This document shows, one piece after another, positions 1-7,900 of a DNA stretch of 64,000 nt. Each line of letters opens with the position of its first letter. Positions within the stretch are counted from its first letter, which is position 1. Made by a program: the position numbers and the translations under genes. The DNA comes from Maledivibacter halophilus (lineage in GTDB: Bacteria > Bacillota > Clostridia > Peptostreptococcales > Caminicellaceae), in assembly GCF_900167445.1 (NCBI RefSeq), contig NZ_FUZT01000004.1, forward strand, positions 186,001 through 250,000, written 5' to 3'. The notes under the pieces were generated by a model, which saw only the letters and a program-made list of their open reading frames with translations, did not search any database and was not told the origin of the DNA.

Positions 1-529
1 GATTTAAAATATATAAAATACTAATTACAAATGAAACCCTTAAAAGCTGTTCTACAATCTGAGCATTTGCCGCAGGCATAACTTTTTTTATTCCATAGTA
101 ATAGCTTCTAAAGATAGAGGAAAGAGTAACAATTGGAATAGCAGGAATAAGAACCAATAGACTTTTTTTAAGTTTATTACTTTTTATTATATTTGATGTA
201 ATGAATTCAATATTGTTAAAGGTTAAAATACATAAAATAATTGATATTGTAAGTCCTAATATTGAACTTATAAACAATGTTTTCTTACACCCTCTATAAT
301 CATTTAGGGATATTTTTTGTGCAATAATCTTAGATACAGCAATTGGAATACCTGAGGAAGTTATAGTAATAATTACTAAAAAGACAGGGAAAACTAAATG
401 GTATAATCCGATTCCCTCAGAACCTAAAAAACGTGACAATAGAATTTTGTAAAAGAAGCCTAAAAATCTTGCTAAAAAATTTGCCATTATTAATATAATT
501 GTACTATATATAAATGAATTATTTTTCAA
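1..529 (-). CDS. spoVB: Stage V sporulation protein B-like membrane flippase, N-terminal part (cut by window edge)
   Basis: The reverse strand is open from a TTG at 529-527 to base 1, giving 176 residues with no stop; the C-terminal part lies outside the window. A ribosome binding site (GGAAAGAGGG) stands just before the TTG, and the protein starts LKNNSFIYSTIILIMANF. The segment LARFLGFFYKILLSRFLGSE, followed by GIGLYHLVFPVFLVI and a run of hydrophobic helices, is typical of the MATE/Wzx-like SpoVB group of lipid-linked precursor flippases. In spore formers this family serves spore cortex synthesis; relatives flip other peptidoglycan or polysaccharide intermediates (MurJ, YtgP), so the exact paralog is uncertain. 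It is divergent from the small zinc-ribbon gene at 715. Confidence 0.8.
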   Translation of the reverse strand, partial: MKNNSFIYSTIILIMANFLARFLGFFYKILLSRFLGSEGIGLYHLVFPVFLVIITITSSGIPIAVSKIIAQKISLNDYRGCKKTLFISSILGLTISIILCILTFNNIEFITSNIIKSNKLKKSLLVLIPAIPIVTLSSIFRSYYYGIKKVMPAANAQIVEQLLRVSFVISILYILN

Positions 530-714
530 TTATAAACCCTCTTTCCTTTTTTCATATTCAATTTTGCCATTTCATCAAGTTTTTAATATTGGTATAATAA
601 TTATTCTTAAAATAGATGAAATATGACAATATAAAATATTGAAAGAATAGATATACTTATGAATTTTTTTAGCTGATCCGAAGAATAATAGTATACATGT
701 AAGGAGATGAAAAT

Positions 715-951
715 ATGGAGCTGATTTGTCCACTATGTAATGGATTAATAGAATATAATATAGAATGTAGATTGTGTAATGAAAAAATGGAGGATAAGGG
801 TAGAATAGCAGATTACTATGATAATTACAGCTCATACTTAGACATGAATATAACTGAATTAATAGATAAAGTTGAATATGATAAATGTGTACATCTATTT
901 GTATGTTCAAATTGTAATAATGATAAAAGAATTGCAATTGATAAAATATAA
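715..951 (+). CDS. Small zinc-ribbon protein of unknown function
   Basis: A 78-residue protein preceded by a good Shine-Dalgarno (AAGGAGATG, 701-709). It carries three Cys pairs: CPLC near residue 5, CRLC near residue 18 and CSNC near residue 63, which suggests one or two structural zinc sites of the rubredoxin/zinc-ribbon kind. The rest is acidic and tyrosine-rich. No enzymatic motif is visible. It is transcribed divergently from the spoVB-like gene and is followed by a family-3 repeat. I do not recognise the family beyond the Cys pairs; short clostridial proteins of this look are usually annotated as hypothetical. Confidence 0.75.
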   Translation: MELICPLCNGLIEYNIECRLCNEKMEDKGRIADYYDNYSSYLDMNITELIDKVEYDKCVHLFVCSNCNNDKRIAIDKI

Positions 952-1016
952 TATCTTAATTTTAAGTATTTTAATACATAAAAAAAATTTATAAAGATAG
1001 AATAATATTGAGTGCA

Positions 1017-1115
1017 TATAGATATTCCAGCAAAACAGTTAATTTGTATATATCAAGATACTCAAGGATTCTAAAAGGCTTTATGTAAATTAATAGTTTT
1101 ACTTGAATTTCTATA
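1017..1115. repeat. Family-3 inverted-repeat element, copy 1
   Basis: The left end (TATAGATATTCCAGCAAAAC from 1017) and the reverse complement of the right end (TATAGAAATTCAAGTAAAAC, from 1115 backward) match closely and both continue into TTAATTTgTATA-like sequence. The same ends recur at 52415-52516, 52513-52551 and 52716-52821. The element stops 26 bases before the start codon of the next gene, just upstream of its Shine-Dalgarno, so it would fold as a long hairpin in that leader. Confidence 0.7.
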
Positions 1116-1140
1116 AAGAGAATAAGGAGGTGCTAAGTCC

Positions 1141-1332
1141 ATGAATATGAATACTCGTGATACTATTATGAAAAAACTACTGGATGCTCAAGAAAATGTA
1201 CGCGATTATGAGATGTTTGCAAAACAAGTAGATGATGCTGAATTATCTAGTACATTCAAAAGATTTGCAGAAGAATCAGGTATGCAGGCAAGAAAATTAC
1301 AAGAATTTATTGATAAATACGATAATCAATAA
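1141..1332 (+). CDS. Small helical protein, possibly ferritin/rubrerythrin-like
   Basis: A 63-residue protein with a strong Shine-Dalgarno (AAGGAGG, 1124-1130) and a terminator starting at its stop codon. The sequence is almost entirely amphipathic helix (MKKLLDAQENVRDYEMFAKQ, then FKRFAEESGMQARKLQEFI), similar in pattern to short clostridial proteins with a partial ferritin-like or rubrerythrin-like two-helix unit. A complete diiron site is not present, so an enzymatic role is unlikely. It stands alone, with its own terminator, behind a family-3 inverted repeat. Function is unknown. Confidence 0.8.
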   Translation: MNMNTRDTIMKKLLDAQENVRDYEMFAKQVDDAELSSTFKRFAEESGMQARKLQEFIDKYDNQ

Positions 1333-1360
1333 AGTGTGGAGTTTCCCACACTTTATTTTT
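1331..1360 (+). terminator. Rho-independent terminator
   Basis: AAAGTGTGG and CCACACTTT form a perfect 9-bp stem with a 6-base loop (1331-1354), followed by ATTTTT. Confidence 0.85.
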
Positions 1361-1439
1361 GTAGTAGACAGATAAATTAAATTGTTATTGCATTTAAAGC
1401 AAAATATTTAATTTGCTAGTATAAACAGGTTAAATTAAG

Positions 1440-1495
1440 GTTTCAAGTTTCATAGCTATAGTTTATAATAGAACTATAGCTATGAAACTTGAAAC
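1440..1495. repeat. Perfect 24-bp inverted repeat
   Basis: Bases 1440-1463 and 1472-1495 are exact reverse complements (24 of 24) around an 8-base loop. No T-run follows, so it does not look like an ordinary terminator. It lies between the terminator of the small gene at 1141 and a family-1 repeat that starts two bases later, upstream of the MocR-type regulator. It might be a regulator binding site or the ends of a collapsed mobile element. Confidence 0.85.
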
Positions 1496-1496
1496 T

Positions 1497-1581
1497 TTAA
1501 GAAGCTAGGAAATTGCATAATACATGTAAAAAATTTTAGAATTAATTAGAATTAATAATATTAATTATGCAAGCTTCTTAA
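1497..1581. repeat. Family-1 inverted-repeat element, copy A (short form)
   Basis: Perfect terminal repeats TTAAGAAGCT / AGCTTCTTAA (1497-1506, 1572-1581) enclose the family core: GGAAATTGCATAATACATGT at the left and ATTATGCAAGCTTC at the right. The left core is shared almost base for base with copy B at 3191. Confidence 0.7.
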
Positions 1582-1612
1582 GCAAATAAAAATGTAGAAA
1601 TGGTGGTATATT

Positions 1613-3106
1613 ATGGATAAGTTCAAAAAGCTTAAACTAAATAGAGAGTCACCTGAGCACTTATATACTCAATTATATAATTTGATTAAGAACTTGATTA
1701 TTAATAATAATCTTAAAACCCATGAAAAGCTACCTCCTATTAGAAAGCTTGCAGATTTATTGGGTGTCAATAATATAACTGTAGTTAAAGCTTATAATCT
1801 TCTTGAAAGCAATAATTACGTATATAAAAGGATAGGTAGTGGTACCTATGTTTCTTCTATTGAAAAGGATATTGCTCCAAGAAATATAAATGTATTGCAA
1901 GATGAAGCCTATGAAGATATAAGCTTAATGGATAGAGGACAAATAGAGGTCAAAGAGAATATGATCAATTTTGCAAGTGCGACTCCAACTCCCCAGTTGT
2001 TTCCTGTCAGTGATTTTAAAGAGGTGTTAAATGAGGTTCTGGATAGAGATAAAGGTATGGCATTCGGATATCAGGAAAGCAAAGGATATTTTCCACTAAG
2101 GCAATATATTGTGGAATATCTGGATTTTTATAAAATTAATACGGCAGTTGAAAATATTCAAATAATATCAGGGGCCCAGCAAGGAATCGATGTAATAGCT
2201 AAAGCCTTATTAAGGCATGGAGATACGGTTATAGTAGAATCACCAACTTATACAGGTGCGATTGCTATATTTGAGTCCAGGGGAGTAAAGATGGTTCAAG
2301 TTCCAATGACTAAAGATGGTATTGATCTTAACATCTTAGAAAAATACATAGATAAGTATAATCCAAAATTGATTTATACTATGCCAAATTTTCAAAATCC
2401 TACTGGTTATTCATATAGTTTAGAAACTAAAAGAGAGCTTTTAGAGTTAGTAAATAGAAAGAAAGTACTTATAGTTGAAGATGATTATTTAACTGATTTG
2501 AATTTTTATACAGACGATAATCTTACCTTGAAAAGTATGGATAAACATGAAGATGTAGTATATATCAAGAGCTTTTCAAAAATATTTATGCCTGGTTTAA
2601 GATTAGGTTTTTTGATAGTCCCAATGAATCTCAATGATCAGATTTTAATTGCTAAACAAACTTCAGACATTTCAACTTCAGGTCTCATACAAAGAGCCTT
2701 TGATTTATATTTAAGAAAGGGAATTTGGCGAAAACATATAACATATATGAAAAAAATATATAAAGAAAGATTCGATATAATGGTAGAAAGCTTGGAAAAG
2801 AACTTACCAAAGGATACTACTTATCTTAAACCCCTTGGAGGAATAAACTTTTGGATAAAATTATCCAATGGATTTTCAGCAAGTGAACTTTATTCACAGA
2901 GTATCAATAGAGATATAGTATTTATTCCTGGAGGAGTTTTCTATCCAGAAGATATTGACAGTAATTGTTTTAGATTGAGTATTGCTGATGTTTATCCCGC
3001 GGATATAAGGAAGGGCATTGAAAAATTGTGTGAAACTATTAAAGATTATTATAAAAAAAGTAATATTGGATTTGAAAGGAAAAGTACTTATAGACCGATA
3101 TTATAA
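1613..3106 (+). CDS. MocR/PdxR-type transcriptional regulator (GntR HTH fused to aminotransferase fold)
   Basis: A 497-residue protein. Residues about 10-80 form a GntR winged helix (LPPIRKLADLLGVNNITVVK, then GSGTYVSS). Residues about 120-480 form a type-I PLP aminotransferase fold: YTMPNFQNPTGYSYS, the VEDDYLTDL aspartate region and the PLP lysine in IKSFSKIFMPGLRLGF. Length and order are typical of the MocR family, whose members usually control vitamin B6, GABA or amino-acid genes and bind DNA as dimers. No pdxST or aminotransferase gene is adjacent, so the target is not indicated. The start ATG has a weak GGTGG ribosome site. Two inverted repeats (1440-1495, 1497-1581) lie immediately upstream. 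Confidence 0.9.
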   Translation: MDKFKKLKLNRESPEHLYTQLYNLIKNLIINNNLKTHEKLPPIRKLADLLGVNNITVVKAYNLLESNNYVYKRIGSGTYVSSIEKDIAPRNINVLQDEAYEDISLMDRGQIEVKENMINFASATPTPQLFPVSDFKEVLNEVLDRDKGMAFGYQESKGYFPLRQYIVEYLDFYKINTAVENIQIISGAQQGIDVIAKALLRHGDTVIVESPTYTGAIAIFESRGVKMVQVPMTKDGIDLNILEKYIDKYNPKLIYTMPNFQNPTGYSYSLETKRELLELVNRKKVLIVEDDYLTDLNFYTDDNLTLKSMDKHEDVVYIKSFSKIFMPGLRLGFLIVPMNLNDQILIAKQTSDISTSGLIQRAFDLYLRKGIWRKHITYMKKIYKERFDIMVESLEKNLPKDTTYLKPLGGINFWIKLSNGFSASELYSQSINRDIVFIPGGVFYPEDIDSNCFRLSIADVYPADIRKGIEKLCETIKDYYKKSNIGFERKSTYRPIL

Positions 3107-3190
3107 GATATATTTGACGTTTTTGTTACAATTTCCATGTTCCAAGCTACAAAAAAGAGATTTTTATGGTTAAGTCTTTTAAGTTTATAT

Positions 3191-3314
3191 AATTGAGGAA
3201 ATTGCATAATACATGTAAAGAATTTTAAAATACAAAATGCAGTAGAGAGAGTCAGGTAAGTTGTCTACATATTGTATTTTAAGATTGACAATGTTAAGTA
3301 TGCAAGTTTATCAA
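3191..3314. repeat. Family-1 inverted-repeat element, copy B
   Basis: Left end AATTGAGGAAATTGCATAAT (3191-3210) and degenerate right end GTATGCAAGTTTATCAA. Inside is a second inverted repeat (AAAATACAAAATG.AGTAG against CTACATATTGTATTTT). The first 35 bases resemble copy A closely. It lies between the convergent mocR-type and bactofilin genes. Confidence 0.7.
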
Positions 3315-3327
3315 GTGAAAATAATAA

Positions 3328-3351
3328 AGGCGTGCATTTTCCACGCCTTAA
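3328..3351 (-). terminator. Terminator of the M23-bactofilin operon
   Basis: AAGGCGTG / CACGCCTT form a perfect 8-bp stem (3328-3350) that overlaps the bactofilin stop codon. Read leftward it is followed by TTATTATTTT. Confidence 0.7.
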
Positions 3352-3752
3352 GCTGTGATTTTTTCTTTAGATACTTTTTTATTATCTTTTATTTGGGTAG
3401 AATTTTCATTTTTCATTTTACATTTACCATCAAACATAGCTTTTTCTTCTACAATAAAGCTGCCGACTTCAATGTCTCCAATCAATTTTCCGCTGCTAGA
3501 AATTTTAAGTTGTTCAGAAGCTATAACGTTTCCTTCAACAATACCTGAAATTTCGATACCATCAGTTTTAACATTTCCTACTATTTTACCTTCTTTTCCA
3601 ATTATGATGTTTCCATTTACTTCTATATCACCCTTAAATAGACCATCAATTCTTAATAGACCACTAGTTTTTAAAGTGCCTTCAAAGTTTGCGTTATTAC
3701 CAATTAAGGTATCAAAGTTTTGGGGAGATATATTATTTTTTTTCTTTAGCAT
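3348..3752 (-). CDS. Bactofilin (polymer-forming cytoskeletal protein)
   Basis: A 134-residue protein dominated by short hydrophobic/glycine beta-helix repeats: INGLFKGDIEVNG-like units such as LIGNNANFEGTLKTSGLLRI, GEGKIVGNVKTDGIEISGIV and GNVIASEQLKISSSGKLIG. This is the signature of the bactofilin fold, a right-handed beta-helix that self-assembles into nucleotide-free filaments at the membrane. Size is normal for the family. It is the second gene of a leftward pair, 24 bases after an M23 peptidase gene. The pairing of a bactofilin with an M23 peptidase is known from other bacteria, where the filament localises cell-wall hydrolysis and influences cell shape; that role is inferred here. Confidence 0.9.
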   Translation of the reverse strand: MLKKKNNISPQNFDTLIGNNANFEGTLKTSGLLRIDGLFKGDIEVNGNIIIGKEGKIVGNVKTDGIEISGIVEGNVIASEQLKISSSGKLIGDIEVGSFIVEEKAMFDGKCKMKNENSTQIKDNKKVSKEKITA

Positions 3753-3776
3753 TTTGATTCCTCCAATAGTTTTATT

Positions 3777-4745
3777 TTAGTTGTTAAGATTTTCAAGAAC
3801 TTTCATTGGATCAATTTGTTTTCCATTATAACGAATCTCAAAATGAACATGGGGGCCAGTACTATTTCCTGTACTACCAATTTTAGCAATAACTTGTCCT
3901 TTTTCCACCTTGTCACCAACCTTTACAAGATTACTGCTATTGTGGGCATAAACACTTTTATAACCATAGCCGTGGGCAATAATAACCATCTTACCATAGC
4001 CGCCATTCCAACCAGAGTATGTTACAACACCTTTTCCAGCTGCCACAATATTTGTTCCTGAATTGTTGGCTATGTCAAGACCCTTATGGAAGTCAATCCT
4101 GTTTGAAATAGGATGTCTTCTATAGCCAAATTTAGATGCTATTTTCCCTATAACAGGCCATTTGTTGGGTTTTGATTCTAAATACTTCAATTGCTTTTCA
4201 ACTTCCCCAATGAGAATATTATATTCTTGCTTTTCAGATTCTATTAGATTTGTAATTGCATTAATTGAGTTGCTATCAGTTAAATCTGTAAAATCATAGA
4301 GGTCATTGACTGAAATGTTATGTATACCAGTTAAGGATCTAGAGGCTACATGCTTATCATTATTATTACTTTTTAACCCAACCATATTTCGAATCTTATT
4401 TTCAAGTTCGTATAACTGGGATAATTTATTCCTTACAATTTGAGTTGTTTTTTTCAATTGGTCTATTTCTATGTTTTGCTGTTCGATAATCGAATTTAGG
4501 TTTTGTATATTGTCTTTTTTGGTATGTAAATCTTCTACAAGAAAAGATTTTTTACTGGACAAATAAATAGTTGAAATTATAAAGAAAATAAATGCAGATA
4601 TAAATATGGTTAAAATTAAATAGACAATTGGTTTATATAGCTTAAGCTGCCTAGTTTTTTTCCCACTATGGGGAATTATAACAAAAGTAAATTTTTCTTT
4701 TGATATATTTTTAAACATATCTTTACTTTTTTTTAGAATATTCAT
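3777..4745 (-). CDS. Membrane-anchored M23 (LytM-type) peptidoglycan endopeptidase
   Basis: A 322-residue protein. A basic N-terminus is followed by one membrane helix (about residues 38-62), a coiled coil (about 70-120) and a C-terminal M23 domain (about 200-320). The zinc ligands are present: HKGLDI (HxxxD) and HVHFEI (HxH), together with GYGKMVIIAHGYGYKSVYAH, so the enzyme should be active. It is expected to face the outer side of the membrane and cleave peptide cross-links. It begins a two-gene operon with bactofilin at 3348. The ATG at 4745 has an AGGCTAATACTT-type weak ribosome site preceded by GGAGG (4755-4759). Confidence 0.9.
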   Translation of the reverse strand: MNILKKSKDMFKNISKEKFTFVIIPHSGKKTRQLKLYKPIVYLILTIFISAFIFFIISTIYLSSKKSFLVEDLHTKKDNIQNLNSIIEQQNIEIDQLKKTTQIVRNKLSQLYELENKIRNMVGLKSNNNDKHVASRSLTGIHNISVNDLYDFTDLTDSNSINAITNLIESEKQEYNILIGEVEKQLKYLESKPNKWPVIGKIASKFGYRRHPISNRIDFHKGLDIANNSGTNIVAAGKGVVTYSGWNGGYGKMVIIAHGYGYKSVYAHNSSNLVKVGDKVEKGQVIAKIGSTGNSTGPHVHFEIRYNGKQIDPMKVLENLNN

Positions 4746-4981
4746 AAGTATTAGCCTCCGAGTAAAAAATAAATATTACAATTTTATAAATAGAATATTA
4801 CAAAATAATTACTTTACTATTAATTCAACATTAAATATAAAAATCCTCTTAAAAGCAGACAAAAAATAACAATATATACATAAAGATAAGGAATACTAAA
4901 ATGAAGGAATTTTGGAAAAATTGTAGAATAAAAAATTAAAGATATGTACTTATTGATTTTATTGTTGAGGAGGCATAGCTT

Positions 4982-7900
4982 ATGAAGATAATTAATAATA
5001 AATATAGGCTTTTAAATATATTTAAAAAGGATGACTATGGGAAAATGTATGTGGCTTCTGATTTATCAAACAACAATAAGAAGATATTATTCAGAACTAT
5101 TGAAACTGAGAGTAATGATAAAGAATTTATAGATTTTTTAACAAATAAATTTATATATATTGCCTCCATTAATCATTTATATATTCAAGAAAATAAAAGT
5201 TTTAATGTGATTGATACAATAAACAATAAAAAGTTAGTAGATTTAAAGTATTTTTATACTGCTGAATATATTGAAGGCAGACCTATTGATTATAAATTAT
5301 TATCTATGGAAAATGCCCTTGAAATATTTATAAAATTATGCTATGCTCTAAATTATTTACATTTTAGAGGTATAAGCTATAGATTATTAAACTTTGAAAA
5401 TATAATTAACTATGGCAATAAAAGTAATGATGCTTTAAAAATTATGAATTTAGTGGATATATACCAACAGAAAAAAAATATAAATACTATTGTTAAGTAT
5501 AATAACCAGTTTATTGCCCCAGAAATCAGGTTAGGTGAAAAAGGTGATTTTACATCGGATATTTATTCTCTTGGTGTTGTTTTTTTCTATCTTGTAAGTG
5601 GATTAGACTATAAGAATAATAATTTTAGAGATATATTTAAAGAAAATAGAGTTGATGGTTTAGATGAAATAATTAATAGGATGACTACTTTTCAGTCAAC
5701 TAGCAGGTATAAGAGTATTATAGAGGTTATTAATGATCTTAAACAGTATTTATCTATAGACTTCTATTTCTTTGATAAGGGGTATTATGAAAGGCTGAAT
5801 TTCAATATTCCAATTATTAATAGAAAAAAAGAAAAAGACTTGGTTTTGGATTCAATAAAGGACAATTGCTTTGGAAGAACAAAAAATATTTTTATATTTA
5901 TCCATGGAGAAGCTGGAATAGGAAAAACTAGATTTGTAAAGGAAATAAATTTTCAAATACAAATTAAAAAGATAAATGTTTGTTCTATTGAATTAAGCCA
6001 GGAAAGTAATCAAAGTTTATATGTATGTAAGAAAATTTTGAGATATATTGTTAAAAATAATATAATAGATGATGATTTAATTAGAAAATATGGAAGTGAA
6101 TTAGTAAAAATTTTACCTGATCTTAGTGTGAAATGGAATGTAAAGCCTAGTGAGACTTTATCAGAAGAAAAGGAGTTATTAAGAATAAGTAATCGAGTTT
6201 ATAATTTCATAAAGGATTTTACTCTTAAGAATCCTTTAGTTATAATTGTTGATAATATACAATATGCCTATAAGGATGACTTGAATATATTGGAATATAT
6301 AATTAGAAATGCAAAGGATACTTTACTGACTATTATTTGTACATATACTGATGAAGATAGTGTGAATAATGGTGCTTTATTGAATGAATTTAAAAAAGAA
6401 ATTACAACAAAATTTATTCAATTAAGTAAATTGAATTTTGAGGAAATATCTTTAATGGTACAAAATATACTTGGCGTTGCTTATAGGCCCTTGAAGTTAA
6501 CAACTAAAATAATGGAAGAAACCAATGGAAATCCAAGACATGTAGAAGAAATTATGAAGAGTTTATTTATGGATAAAAAAATACTTGTTGATAATAAAAG
6601 GGTTTGGGGAGCTGATATAGATGATATATGTGATTTGGAGTTACCATCTAGTATAGATGATGCTAGGTTGAAGTCGTTAGATTTGCTTGATCCAATTTCA
6701 AGAAGAATTCTAAATGTCATATCTATTTTTCATTCTCCAGTATCGGTGGACATAATTAGTAAAATAGTAGATATTCATAAGGTTACTGTAGATGAAATAT
6801 TAAAAAAGCTTGTATTCTTAAAAATTATTAATGAAAATTTTCAGGACTGGGGATATTCTTATGATTATTATGACAAACAATTAAAAAGAAATATATATAA
6901 TAATATTAATTATTATGACAAGAAAGTTTATCACTTTCATGCATCTAATATTCTAGAGGATTTTTATATAAGTGAAGGTAGAGATTATACTGTAGAGTTA
7001 ATATATCATCTTACAAATTGTAATGAATTAGATAGAGCTGTAAAATATTGTATAAAGGCTGCAGAAAAAATGGAGGAGCTTCATATATATAATCAAGCTA
7101 ATGTTTTTTACAATAGAGCTATATATCTTTTAGATCAGGGGAAAAATATTAAAATTTTATTTAATATTCTTATGAAAATGGGGTTAATATATTTTAGGAT
7201 AGGTCAATTGAATGATGCTTTTAAAGCTTATTCTAAAGCCTCTAATATAGCATCTAAGAATCAGTTGTTAAAAGAGCTTGTAGATGCACAAAATAAAATA
7301 GCCAATACTTATTTTTATAAAAATGAGTATGAAGTCACTAGAAAAATACTGAAGGATGTTTTAATATTATCAAGGGAACTTAATTATATTGACGGAGAGT
7401 TAGAAGCTTCTTTCGTAAAGTGTAGATTATATGCTGCAGAAAAAACTAAAATAAATCTTAAGGATATATTGGATGAGTGTATTGATAAAAGTTTAAGGCA
7501 TTCTAAATACCTATATGCAGGTGAGTTCTTTAATGAAAAGGGAAAATTGTATTATGATGAAGGTAAAATGTTAAAGGCAAAATATTGTTATGAACAAAGC
7601 ATTTTTTTCTTCGAAAAATCAAACAATAGTATTAAAACAACAAGACCACTAAATAATATAGGTGTAATATATCTTAAGGTTTATAAGAAAGTATCAGAGG
7701 CTAGAAAATATTACTTTAAAGCCTTGAGATTATTTGAAAAATATAATTATATAATTGATAAAGGAATATTTCTTCTTAACATAGGTGAAACATTTTTATA
7801 TGAAGATAATTACAGTGATGCTATACATTATTTTAATGAATCTATCAATGTAAGTCTAGACATCGACGATAAAAATATATTATTTGCATTATATATTCAT

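Noticed and set aside
575..937. 120-residue reverse-strand frame opposite the zinc-ribbon gene
   Set aside because: Its Tyr/Ile/Leu-rich sequence is a mirror of AT-rich DNA, it lacks a ribosome site, and it overlaps the well-supported gene at 715.
3261..3780. Forward frames (95 and 141 residues) over the bactofilin gene
   Set aside because: They lie antisense to a clear bactofilin with normal ribosome site; no start signal or known motif.
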